From positions 1-9,081 of the forward strand of contig JABDLW010000002.1 of the NCBI GenBank assembly GCA_013001805.1: a stretch of DNA of 9,081 nucleotides, written 5' to 3'. This stretch comes from Saprospiraceae bacterium (GTDB lineage: Bacteria > Bacteroidota > Bacteroidia > Chitinophagales > Saprospiraceae). Below are positions 1 to 7,052 of this stretch, piece after piece (the first letter of the stretch is position 1; every line of letters starts with the position of its first letter). Position numbers and translations under genes: made by a program. The notes below the pieces were generated by a model. The model was not told the DNA's origin and ran no database searches. It saw only the letters and a program-made list of their open reading frames with translations.

Positions 1-2552
1 AGTGGACAGTCATTAAATATTTTTATACGCTGAATGATTTTTGTACTATCAGCTTTACTTGTGTTACAATTTCCTTTAAAAATAAAGTGCCGCTCTATCC
101 AACCCTCGCCACATTTCTGAAATTGGATTTTCTGATACTCATCTATGCGTAGTTCACAATTTTCCAGTACTAATCCATTACTGATTGTGTCGTAGACAAT
201 AGGGTAATATCCATCCACGTCCGGTAGCAAATCGCACGTCCGGTCTTTAAGTACGGTTTTACCCCCCTTACCCGCATAGAGCCCTCCATAATAGGATTCA
301 TACTTGCCAAATACGTCGAAATTACCGCTGTCGACAGCGGTTCGATAGTAATTATTGTAAGCCCAACATGATATTTCCAGATCCGGTAGTACCAGCTGTA
401 CCTCAGGAGCGGATTTATCTTCCACTACCACATCAACCCAGATGCGGGCAATGTTACAACTGGCATCGATAGCGAGTAGTTCGATCTTTACGGGTTTGCC
501 CGGGCAGGCATCCTTACAACTAAAAGGAATGGCATTGCTCCAGCCACCTCCAATCTGCTTCCAAAGATCAATTTCTGCTTTGGTAAGGCTATCGGTTTCA
601 AAATCACTGGTACAATTCAAATCATATATCGCGGCCGAAAGATCTTTTTCACCCCCAAAATGATCTTTACAGATATTGGTACCTATGTTGCACAATTCAT
701 ATTTCCATGCGTTCCACAGCAGATCACTACAGGGCCTTTCGTCCTCCTTGAGCCACTTAATTGTTTCATAATAATGCGCTTCGATCGCGTCGATTTGACG
801 GTTCGACTCAAGTTCTGCACAATAGATGGTGTCATGCTCATCATAACAAGACATAGAGACTGAATCACAGATATCGATACATGCTTCTGCCCAATCGACA
901 CGCCTCGCCAGTAGTAAATTTAAGTGGCAATTGTCCCACGTACCTTCATCAAAAACCGATACATCAATCCAGGTTACATCGGAAAATGCTCCTAGTGTGA
1001 CCACGGGAAATTTATCTGATATGATGTAAGGAGCCCGCTGGTCTTCGGCGACCGCTATAAGTGTATCATAGCTCGTGTTATGACATGCATCTCGCAGTTT
1101 GATGGTAATAATGTGCTTCCCCTTTGAGAGATTTTCAAAACGCAGATGATCACTCCCGGGACTACCGTTTAGGTAATTTATGTGTCCATTGTCCCAGATC
1201 AAATCCACAACTACACTATCGGTATTGGTACAGTTGTCGATGATGTCGGCGTGCGGGAAATATCCATATGCCAGACAATCGTAGTCCAGGGTTGGATAAT
1301 AAACGGTCTTGTAAGCCTTATTCACAGGGAGGCCAAAAACATCATCATGAAATTCCACGCTTACTTTGGCAGAATCAAAGATTGCCTCCGGGCCTACGGT
1401 GTCCACCACTTCGATGATTTGGTGGCAGGTGTCCTCATTGATGGCCGTCGGCGTTAGCTGACTCAAATACCAATATCGATGAATGGTGTAAGTGCCCGGA
1501 CATTTATGTGAGATAAGGTCTTCATATTTGATGGAGAAATCACAGTAGGAACGTTCTGACCAGAGTGGAATCCCGTTGAAGGTTGGAGCCCCGGAAGTAA
1601 GTGGATTTGTAATGTCGAAAGAGTCACTGTCGCAGGCAATCACGGTATCGGGAGGACAAATAATTTGATCGAAGATCACCCTTTGTAAAAAAATCGTGTC
1701 TTCGCAAGTTCCCCGATTGCCAAATTTGTCAGTCGCACTCCAACTTCTTATGATCAGCGCGTCAAAAACAGGATCATTGAAGAGTTGCACCCACTCGTAG
1801 CCTTGCTGTTCCGGTATAATATTGTCCAGGCAATTATCCGTGACTGTAGGTATTTTAAAACTGGTGTCAAAAGGATTCCAGGCCCGGGGATCGTTACATA
1901 ATGTCGTGTCATTTTCACAAGCTAACAATGGTGCTGTACCATCCTTCAGCAAAACATGACTGATACATGTCCGGCCCGAAGCTATGTGGGTCACGGTGGC
2001 AGTGATTATCTGGCCGAGGTACTCAATCCCAACTGGATTAGGAACCGCAACCTGTTCATTTAATGAGAGGGACACAGTAAAAGAATTGGCGCAATCAGGA
2101 GCGCCACCGGTCAATAAATGTTCCGGAAGAATGAGTTTTTCACAGTTTTGATCAAAAGGAATGCTCAGTTCACTAAAGCAATTAAAAGGCCGTCGAGCCA
2201 GATCATCGGCAATGGTCACCATAAGATCATTTTGATAAAAGCAACTTCCCACTTGCTCCGTACAGCGCAGCAGATAAGGGCCGCCATTGGCATTTTGCCA
2301 ATCAACAGAGACAGTCACTCCATTTGTCGCGCCGACGATCGATCCTCCGGTGCCAAACAATTCCCAGGTGTAGGTGCTGGTTGGTCGGTTATCCACTGTC
2401 ATGGTATATGAAGTCTGGCTTCCCGGACAAACCTGGTTTGATCCGAGGATTGGATTTGGTGGCGGACATGGCTGAGCATACAACATTGGGCTAGTCCCCA
2501 ACATTCCTGCGCATACCAATATGCCTATCCAGATTTTTTTTATTTGTGACAT
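1..2552 (-). CDS. Large secreted multi-domain surface protein (PKD-like and HYR/Ig-like modules), N-terminal part, cut by window edge
   Basis: The frame is open from ATG at 2552 to the left edge, giving 850 codons without a stop, so the C-terminus lies outside. The first 26 residues are a signal peptide: SQIKK, a hydrophobic stretch (IWIGILVCAGML), then a likely cut at LYA|Q. A PKD-like domain follows at about residues 33-116, with CPGSQTSYT near residue 42. After it come Ig/HYR-like segments that open with 'D..AP' or 'D.VGP' (near 203, 384, 499 and 709) and contain DNC motifs (near 240, 440 and 538). An Asp/Glu-, Trp- and Cys-rich, probably helical module (about 547-710) sits between the last two. 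The architecture is that of Bacteroidota adhesin or gliding-type surface proteins, which usually end in a type IX secretion sorting domain; that end is not visible here. An upstream ATG at 2560 is out of frame and hits a stop. The specific function is unknown. Confidence 0.85.
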   Translation of the reverse strand, partial: MSQIKKIWIGILVCAGMLGTSPMLYAQPCPPPNPILGSNQVCPGSQTSYTMTVDNRPTSTYTWELFGTGGSIVGATNGVTVSVDWQNANGGPYLLRCTEQVGSCFYQNDLMVTIADDLARRPFNCFSELSIPFDQNCEKLILPEHLLTGGAPDCANSFTVSLSLNEQVAVPNPVGIEYLGQIITATVTHIASGRTCISHVLLKDGTAPLLACENDTTLCNDPRAWNPFDTSFKIPTVTDNCLDNIIPEQQGYEWVQLFNDPVFDALIIRSWSATDKFGNRGTCEDTIFLQRVIFDQIICPPDTVIACDSDSFDITNPLTSGAPTFNGIPLWSERSYCDFSIKYEDLISHKCPGTYTIHRYWYLSQLTPTAINEDTCHQIIEVVDTVGPEAIFDSAKVSVEFHDDVFGLPVNKAYKTVYYPTLDYDCLAYGYFPHADIIDNCTNTDSVVVDLIWDNGHINYLNGSPGSDHLRFENLSKGKHIITIKLRDACHNTSYDTLIAVAEDQRAPYIISDKFPVVTLGAFSDVTWIDVSVFDEGTWDNCHLNLLLARRVDWAEACIDICDSVSMSCYDEHDTIYCAELESNRQIDAIEAHYYETIKWLKEDERPCSDLLWNAWKYELCNIGTNICKDHFGGEKDLSAAIYDLNCTSDFETDSLTKAEIDLWKQIGGGWSNAIPFSCKDACPGKPVKIELLAIDASCNIARIWVDVVVEDKSAPEVQLVLPDLEISCWAYNNYYRTAVDSGNFDVFGKYESYYGGLYAGKGGKTVLKDRTCDLLPDVDGYYPIVYDTISNGLVLENCELRIDEYQKIQFQKCGEGWIERHFIFKGNCNTSKADSTKIIQRIKIFNDCP

Positions 2553-2588
2553 AATACCATTTGAAAAAATTACTCAGCGTAAAATCAT

Positions 2589-2596
2589 CAAATATT
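2589..2596 (-). promoter_or_regulatory. Weak candidate -7 element for the surface-protein gene
   Basis: On the minus strand this reads AATATTTG, seven of eight matches to the Bacteroidota -7 consensus TAnnTTTG, and lies 36 bp before the ATG at 2552. No convincing TTTG -33 box is seen. A second near-match, TACTTTAG, lies at 2637-2644 on the same strand, so the true promoter is undecided. Confidence 0.22.
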
Positions 2597-2620
2597 ATGC
2601 CAAATCGTAATATGTATTTA

Positions 2621-2634
2621 TCTTCTTAAGAAGA
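2621..2634. repeat. 14-bp perfect palindrome, possible operator
   Basis: TCTTCTTAAGAAGA is its own reverse complement with no loop. It lies in the 136-bp gap between the carboxyltransferase stop and the surface-protein start, both on the minus strand. The absence of a loop and of a following T-run argues against a terminator. A dimeric-repressor site is possible, and chance in AT-rich DNA is also possible. Confidence 0.35.
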
Positions 2635-2688
2635 ACTAAAGTATATTGAAAATATATAATATGAATGTGCCGCGGTATCTACAACCAC

Positions 2689-4230
2689 CTAAAGTGGAAT
2701 ATTACCATGCTTCTTGCGAGGAAGAGTTTTGACTTTGGATGTCAACATTTGAAAGGCCCGGATTAGTTTGATTCTGGATTCATTCGGCTCGATTACTTCA
2801 TCGATAAATCCTCTGGCTGCCGCCTTATAGGGATGCGCAAATTTTTCGGCATATTCCTTTTCCTTTGAGGTCATCATGGACTCCGGATCATCTGCAGCCG
2901 CTATTTCCTTGCGAAAAATGATTTCAGCTGCTCCTTTAGCACCCATTACGGCAATCTCCGCTGAAGGCCAGGCAAAGTTCATATCCGATCCAATATGCTT
3001 TGAATTCATCACATCGTACGCCCCACCATAGGCCTTGCGTAAAATCAAGGAAACACGTGGTACAGTAGCTTCGCAAAACGCGTATAGGAGTTTGGCGCCA
3101 TTGGCGATGATCCCATTCCATTCCTGATCAGTACCCGGTAAGAATCCCGGTACATCTACCAGCACTAATAACGGGATATTGAAAGAGTCACAAAAACGGA
3201 CAAATCGTGCCCCCTTCTTCGAGCTGTCCACATCGAGCACGCCTGCGAGTGTCATGGGCTGATTTGCCACGATTCCGATGGACCTGCCTCCTAACCGTCC
3301 AAACCCGGTGACCATATTCTGGGCATAGTCTTTTTGTACTTCAAGAAACGAGTTTATATCTGTCAATTCCTTAATCACAGCTTTGACATCGTAGGCCTGA
3401 TTGCTCGATTCCGGAAGTATTTCATCAAGGGTTGGTCGCGATTCATCGGCTAATTGATAAGGAACCTGAGGAGGTTGCTCTTCACAATTTTGAGGCAGAT
3501 ATGATAAAAGCTCTTTAATGGCGTATAAGCAATCGGCATCGTTATCACTGACAAAATGAGTGACCCCGGATTTGGTGGCGTGTGCAGTTGCGCCACCCAG
3601 TTGTTCTGAAGTGACTGATTCCATAGTAACCGTCTTTACGACATTCGGACCGGTCACAAACATGTACGAAGTATGATCAACCATAAAGACAAAGTCCGTA
3701 AGTGCCGGGGAATAGACCGCTCCACCGGCACAAGGTCCCATGATTGCCGAGATTTGTGGGATAACTCCAGATACCATGGTGTTGCGGTAGAATATATCGG
3801 CATAACCACCGAGGGAATTTACGCCTTCCTGAATCCGGGCTCCTCCCGAATCATTTAACCCAACCAATGGTGCACCATTTTGCAAAGCAAGATCCATTAC
3901 TTTGCAGATTTTCTCGGCATGTGTTTCAGAGAGTGACCCTCCAAATACTGTGAAGTCCTGAGCAAAAACATAGGTAAGACGGTCATTGATCAGGCCGTAA
4001 CCGGTTACGACACCATCGCCCAGATATTGTTGGTCGGCCATGTCAAAATCTGTGGCCCGGTGGGTGACCAGCATGCCGAGTTCCTCAAATGTTCCCTCAT
4101 CCAGCAAGAGCTCAATCCTTTCCCGTGCGGTCAGCTTCCCCTTTTTATGTTGGCTCGCAATTCTTTGTTCTCCACCAGCCTTGGCAGCTTCTTCAATTTT
4201 TTCTCTGAGAAGTTTAAGTTTGTCGTTCAT
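2689..4230 (-). CDS. pccB: Acyl-CoA carboxylase carboxyltransferase (beta) subunit, PccB/MmdA type
   Basis: This 513-residue cytosolic subunit transfers carboxyl from carboxybiotin to an acyl-CoA, most likely propionyl-CoA to give methylmalonyl-CoA. It has the two crotonase-fold halves of the family. The N-half has the acyl-CoA site: SGGARIQEG at 128-136 and GPCAGGAVYSPA at 165-176 (oxyanion-hole glycines). The C-half has QPMTLAGVLD at 324-333, DVPGFLPG at 359-366, and AYGGAYDVM at 400-408. Asp406 in that motif matches the residue that favours propionyl-CoA in characterised PccB proteins. The C-terminus KKHGNIPL is the normal family end, so the gene is complete; the stop is TAG. An ATG 10 bp upstream of the start is out of frame and stops at once. 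No biotin carboxylase or biotin carrier gene is adjacent, so partners must be elsewhere. A methylmalonyl-CoA decarboxylase alpha subunit is the main alternative, and sequence alone does not separate the two. Confidence 0.93.
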   Translation of the reverse strand: MNDKLKLLREKIEEAAKAGGEQRIASQHKKGKLTARERIELLLDEGTFEELGMLVTHRATDFDMADQQYLGDGVVTGYGLINDRLTYVFAQDFTVFGGSLSETHAEKICKVMDLALQNGAPLVGLNDSGGARIQEGVNSLGGYADIFYRNTMVSGVIPQISAIMGPCAGGAVYSPALTDFVFMVDHTSYMFVTGPNVVKTVTMESVTSEQLGGATAHATKSGVTHFVSDNDADCLYAIKELLSYLPQNCEEQPPQVPYQLADESRPTLDEILPESSNQAYDVKAVIKELTDINSFLEVQKDYAQNMVTGFGRLGGRSIGIVANQPMTLAGVLDVDSSKKGARFVRFCDSFNIPLLVLVDVPGFLPGTDQEWNGIIANGAKLLYAFCEATVPRVSLILRKAYGGAYDVMNSKHIGSDMNFAWPSAEIAVMGAKGAAEIIFRKEIAAADDPESMMTSKEKEYAEKFAHPYKAAARGFIDEVIEPNESRIKLIRAFQMLTSKVKTLPRKKHGNIPL

Positions 4231-4406
4231 CTTGTCATCTAATATTCGCCGCAGGATAATGTATGAAATTAATTGACTGCGGCGGATGATAAGGACAATT
4301 TTCCAAAAAAATCACGTAATTCAGCAATTAGCCAGAGGAACCTTCACAGTAGCAACGATGCTGCCCAGTTACAACAGCTTTTTTGGTAACTACTTTAAAC
4401 GCTGAT

Positions 4407-4464
4407 ATTGAAAATCACCATTTTGGTTTGCAGATAAATCCTACACAAACTATTGATTTTCAAT
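4407..4464. repeat. 11-bp perfect inverted repeat with 36-nt spacer
   Basis: ATTGAAAATCA at 4407-4417 is the exact reverse complement of TGATTTTCAAT at 4454-4464, and identity ends abruptly on both sides. The position between divergent genes fits a regulator site, but the arms are AT-rich and could match by chance. Confidence 0.35.
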
Positions 4465-4473
4465 CGTCACATC

Positions 4474-4496
4474 ATGCATTGGTTATGCTAATGCAT
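4474..4496. repeat. Short hairpin, 7-bp stem and 9-nt loop
   Basis: ATGCATT (4474-4480) pairs with AATGCAT (4490-4496) around a 9-nt loop. No T-run follows, so it is not a convincing terminator. It lies about 85 bp upstream of the aminotransferase -7 element. Confidence 0.3.
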
Positions 4497-4580
4497 AATG
4501 CGGGTTAAACCGGGAAAATGGACGGATTTTGCTGAAGAGCGGAATTTTTAAGGCACCATTATTCACAATGAAAAATATTC

Positions 4581-4588
4581 TACTTTTG
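4581..4588 (+). promoter_or_regulatory. -7 promoter element for the aminotransferase gene
   Basis: TACTTTTG is an exact match to the Bacteroidota -7 consensus TAnnTTTG. It predicts a transcript start near 4593 and a leader of about 28 nt before ATG 4622. No clear TTTG -33 box lies 17-20 bp upstream. The site decides the start codon, because the in-frame TTG 4529 and ATG 4568 both lie upstream of the predicted transcript start. The same octamer precedes the chaperone gene at 7029. Confidence 0.6.
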
Positions 4589-4621
4589 CGATCGAATTTA
4601 ATAACCAGTAAACTTGAAGAC

Positions 4622-5821
4622 ATGAGTGATCCCAGGTTAACCAGGAGGGTTAATGAAATGGAAGAGTCAGCAACCATCAAAATGACCCAAATGGCCAGAG
4701 ATCTGGCGGCAAAAGGTCATAATGTAATCAGTCTAAGCATTGGTGAACCGGATTTTGACACACCGGACCATATAAAAGACGCAGCGATTGAGGCTCTGAA
4801 AAGAGGTGATACTAAATATACGCCAGTGCCGGGCACCGTTCCATTGCGAAAGGCAATCGTGGAGAAATTTAAACGGGACAATAATTTGATCTTTGACGAG
4901 AGTCAAATTGTGGTAAGTAATGGGGCCAAGCAATCGATCGCTAATGTGGTTCTCGCTTTAGTTGAGGAAGGAGATGAAGTGATATTATTTGCCCCGTACT
5001 GGGTGAGTTACAAGGAAATAGTTAAGCTTGCCGGAGGCACACCCATCGAAGTAAAAGCTGACATAAATCAGAATTTTATCATTACTCCGGATCAGTTAAG
5101 TAAAGCTCTGACTAACAGAACTAAATTGATTATTTTTTCTTCTCCTTGCAATCCTACCGGATCAGTTTATACCCGTACCGACTTACAAGCACTTGCCGAG
5201 ATCCTGGTCAACTATCCCAATGTGGTGGTGCTGTCTGATGAGATTTACGAGTACATCAATTTTACTCATCAACACGACAGCATAGGCACTTTTGATTCGG
5301 TCAGGGACCGAACCGTAACGGTAAACGGATTTAGCAAGGGATTTGCGATGACTGGATGGAGGCTGGGCTACATGGGGGCTCCGAAATGGATTGCTGCGGC
5401 CTGCAACAAGATTCAAGGACAGTTTACTTCGGGTGCGGCCTCGTTTAATCAGGCAGCGGCTGCGCATGCGTTAAATAGTAACCTGGACAGCACCAATGCC
5501 ATGCGTGCCGCCTTCCAGGAACGCAGAGATATCTTTGTCGGTTTACTCAGCGAAATACCAGGTTTTAAGGTGAATAAACCTACGGGAGCTTTTTATGTAT
5601 TTCCCGACATAAGTCATTATTTTGGTAAATCTGCTAACGGCAACCTCATAAGCAATGCCGATGACCTGGCACTTTACATTTTGGAGGAGGGACATGTTGC
5701 TGTAGTGAGTGGTAGTGCCTTTGGTGCTGACGAGTGTATTCGCCTATCCTATGCCGCCTCGGAAGAATCTTTACGGGAAGCGGTAAAACGCATCAAGGAG
5801 GCCGTCAGTAAATTGAACTAA
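4622..5821 (+). CDS. aspC: Pyridoxal-phosphate class I aminotransferase, aspartate aminotransferase type
   Basis: This 399-residue fold-type I enzyme most likely exchanges the amino group between aspartate and 2-oxoglutarate in the cytosol. Family landmarks, numbered from ATG 4622, are all present: GEPDFDTP at 41-48, YTPVPG at 66-71 and SNGAKQ at 99-104 (phosphate binding). NPTG follows at 177-180, then Asp206 and Tyr209 in LSDEIY. The PLP-binding lysine is Lys239 in NGFSKG, with Arg247 in GWRLGY and the substrate-carboxylate arginine Arg374 in ECIRLSYA. The length is normal for the subgroup Ib enzymes. The frame extends upstream to TTG 4529 and ATG 4568, but a -7 element lies between those and ATG 4622, and homologues begin close to this point. 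The stop is TAA, 5 bp before the end of the convergent transporter gene. Some subgroup Ib enzymes also use prephenate, which I cannot exclude. Confidence 0.93.
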   Translation: MSDPRLTRRVNEMEESATIKMTQMARDLAAKGHNVISLSIGEPDFDTPDHIKDAAIEALKRGDTKYTPVPGTVPLRKAIVEKFKRDNNLIFDESQIVVSNGAKQSIANVVLALVEEGDEVILFAPYWVSYKEIVKLAGGTPIEVKADINQNFIITPDQLSKALTNRTKLIIFSSPCNPTGSVYTRTDLQALAEILVNYPNVVVLSDEIYEYINFTHQHDSIGTFDSVRDRTVTVNGFSKGFAMTGWRLGYMGAPKWIAAACNKIQGQFTSGAASFNQAAAAHALNSNLDSTNAMRAAFQERRDIFVGLLSEIPGFKVNKPTGAFYVFPDISHYFGKSANGNLISNADDLALYILEEGHVAVVSGSAFGADECIRLSYAASEESLREAVKRIKEAVSKLN

Positions 5822-5826
5822 TAATT

Positions 5827-6633
5827 TCAACGGGTCTCCCGGAGGGCATCTTGCTTCATTTTTGCCGCCAGTTCCGGCCCCAGATAACGGTCGATGACAA
5901 AATGGGCTAAGTAGATTAGCGGCGTGAGCAGGATCGCCATGGTGAATTTATATAGGTAATTGACCAACCCTATGGCCAGAACCAGACCCAGGCTCCACCC
6001 AGCCCCAATATAAAATGCAATAAACAAGACGACAAAACTATCGATAAACTGACTAATCAACGTCGATCCGGTCGCTCGCAACCAGATCATTTTTTCACCA
6101 GTTAATTCCTTAATTCGGTGAAAAACCAACACGTCCAATAATTGCCCCACCAGAAATGCGACCAGAGAACCGAAAATAATCCACAAGCCCTGACCAAAAA
6201 CTAATTTAAATGCATAATTGTAGTCGGATACCTTAGCTGAAATCTCAGCTTGCTGATCAGCCGGTAAGGTGGGTGAAATATGAGAACCTGGCCAAAAATC
6301 AGCCGGGGTCAAATTAATCGCCAGAAATACCATTAAAAATGCATAACTAATGAGACCTACCGCTAGAAATGAAAGTATCTTCACTCCCTTCTGGCCGTAG
6401 TACTCATTAATTACATCCGTCATAACAAAAACTACCGGCCATAGCAAGACTCCTGCGGTTAGGTTAAAAGCAAGATTTTCTTCACCAAGTAGTGATATGG
6501 AAAAAGGTGAAAAACCCAGCGACTTTTCAAGCGAAAATATTTTCACTCCAATAAATTCCGCTACTAATGCATTGGCTATAAAAAAACCTCCGAGAATCAG
6601 AAACAGTCTGGTTTGTTTGTTCTTGAGGATCAT
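5827..6633 (-). CDS. yhhQ: Queuosine precursor transporter, VUT/YhhQ (DUF165) family membrane protein
   Basis: This 268-residue inner-membrane protein should import a queuine precursor (preQ0/preQ1-type base) for tRNA queuosine modification, as known for E. coli YhhQ. About six hydrophobic segments are visible: roughly 9-31, 54-72, 85-107, 147-171, 190-210 and 213-245. Diagnostic motifs are FNLTAGVLLWP (56-66), DVINEYYG (73-80) and RATGSTLISQFIDS (186-199). It is longer than E. coli YhhQ, partly because of a polar loop at about 108-141 between the third and fourth segments. The start is ATG 6633, with no good ribosome-binding site. The stop is TGA, 5 bp from the aminotransferase stop on the other strand. 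A weak -7 candidate on the minus strand, TACTATTG (6711-6718), would give a leader of about 70 nt. I looked for a preQ1 riboswitch there and found none. Confidence 0.92.
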   Translation of the reverse strand: MILKNKQTRLFLILGGFFIANALVAEFIGVKIFSLEKSLGFSPFSISLLGEENLAFNLTAGVLLWPVVFVMTDVINEYYGQKGVKILSFLAVGLISYAFLMVFLAINLTPADFWPGSHISPTLPADQQAEISAKVSDYNYAFKLVFGQGLWIIFGSLVAFLVGQLLDVLVFHRIKELTGEKMIWLRATGSTLISQFIDSFVVLFIAFYIGAGWSLGLVLAIGLVNYLYKFTMAILLTPLIYLAHFVIDRYLGPELAAKMKQDALRETR

Positions 6634-6761
6634 TTATTATACATTTTATCCCAGGACTAATTATCGGAAATTATTTTCCCAGGTTCGTAAGGCCTAATGA
6701 AAAAATTTCACAATAGTAAAATCGAACACTACCGGCACCTAAAAAGTCATCCTGTTATACT

Positions 6762-6863
6762 TAGGAGGATGTTGAAATACCCAAATTGCGCTGATTTTTC
6801 CTACTATTAATTTATTATTTCAGAATCCTAAGCAATCAACGTGAGTACTTCAACACCCTCCTA
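6762..6863. repeat. 102-bp inverted-repeat element, possible MITE relic or structured RNA
   Basis: The left arm TAGGAGGATGTTGAAATAC (6762-6780) matches the reverse complement of the right arm (6845-6863) at 17 of 19 positions, around a 64-nt AT-rich spacer. The pairing may extend inward with a small indel, because ATTGC on the left is matched by GCAAT on the right. Both mismatches become G-U wobbles in minus-strand RNA, so that strand could form an uninterrupted 19-bp helix. A GAGGGTGTTGAA-like end resembles terminal repeats I associate with some insertion sequences. A 7-bp direct repeat TATACTT abuts the left arm (6756-6762) and recurs 9 bp beyond the right arm (6873-6879). No transposase is present. 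Confidence 0.5.
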
Positions 6864-7028
6864 GCTACTGCATATACTTGCCTTGGACCAAAATTTTGTT
6901 TACCGGCTAGGGAAGCAATACTGAATCCCTGCATACTCGCATTTAAATACGCCTCTGTTCTGAAGTCAGCCTGTGCACAACAATCAGTCAAAAAGCAGTG
7001 TTAACTCCACTAAACTAATGAAGTTCTA

Positions 7029-7036
7029 TACTTTTG
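7029..7036 (+). promoter_or_regulatory. -7 promoter element for the chaperone gene
   Basis: TACTTTTG matches the Bacteroidota -7 consensus TAnnTTTG exactly and is identical to the element before the aminotransferase gene. It would start the transcript near 7041, leaving a leader of only about 12 nt before ATG 7053. No TTTG -33 box or inverted-repeat heat-shock operator (CIRCE-like) is visible. Confidence 0.55.
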
Positions 7037-7052
7037 CAGCATAAAAACGCAT

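Larger units (their letters stand above)
4231..4621. other. Divergent intergenic region between carboxyltransferase and aminotransferase genes
   Basis: These 391 bp separate two divergently transcribed genes, and I see no protein-like frame or RNA gene in them. They hold a 5-prime -7 element for the aminotransferase (4581-4588), an 11-bp perfect inverted repeat (4407-4417 with 4454-4464) and a small hairpin (4474-4496). For the minus-strand gene I found no -7 element better than a poor T-rich match near 4304-4311. Confidence 0.6.
6634..7052. other. Divergent intergenic region between transporter and chaperone genes
   Basis: These 419 bp hold no protein-like frame and no tRNA or rRNA that I can recognise. 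They contain an imperfect inverted-repeat element (6762-6863), a small hairpin GGAAA-TTAT-TTTCC (6666-6679) in the presumed transporter leader, a weak minus-strand -7 candidate (6711-6718) and a strong plus-strand -7 element (7029-7036). The stretch 6880-7020 shows nothing further. Confidence 0.6.

Noticed and set aside
442..2411. Small plus-strand frames at 442-663, 660-863, 1182-1457 and 2118-2411
   Set aside because: They lie antisense to the continuous 850-codon surface-protein frame, which has a signal peptide and recognisable domains. Their translations have no protein-like features.
2642..2656. Terminator after the carboxyltransferase gene (TATATT-gaa-AATATA)
   Set aside because: The stem is only six A-T pairs with no T-run after it on the minus strand, too weak to call a terminator.
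4529..4621. Longer aminotransferase start at TTG 4529 or ATG 4568
   Set aside because: An exact -7 promoter element (4581-4588) lies downstream of both, and the extra residues do not look like the N-terminus of this family. ATG 4622 is preferred.
6676..6695. tRNA T-arm-like GGTTCG near 6682
   Set aside because: No acceptor or anticodon stem can be drawn around it on either strand.
6634..6720. preQ1 riboswitch in the leader of the queuosine-precursor transporter
   Set aside because: A natural expectation for this gene, but the leader shows only a small GGAAA/TTTCC hairpin and a repeated CCCAGG. The compact stem with an A-rich pseudoknot tail typical of preQ1-I is not there.
6845..6870. CACCCTCCTAGCTAC resembling preQ1 riboswitch core words
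   Set aside because: The words occur in the wrong order and are explained by the inverted-repeat arm. No preQ1 fold can be drawn.
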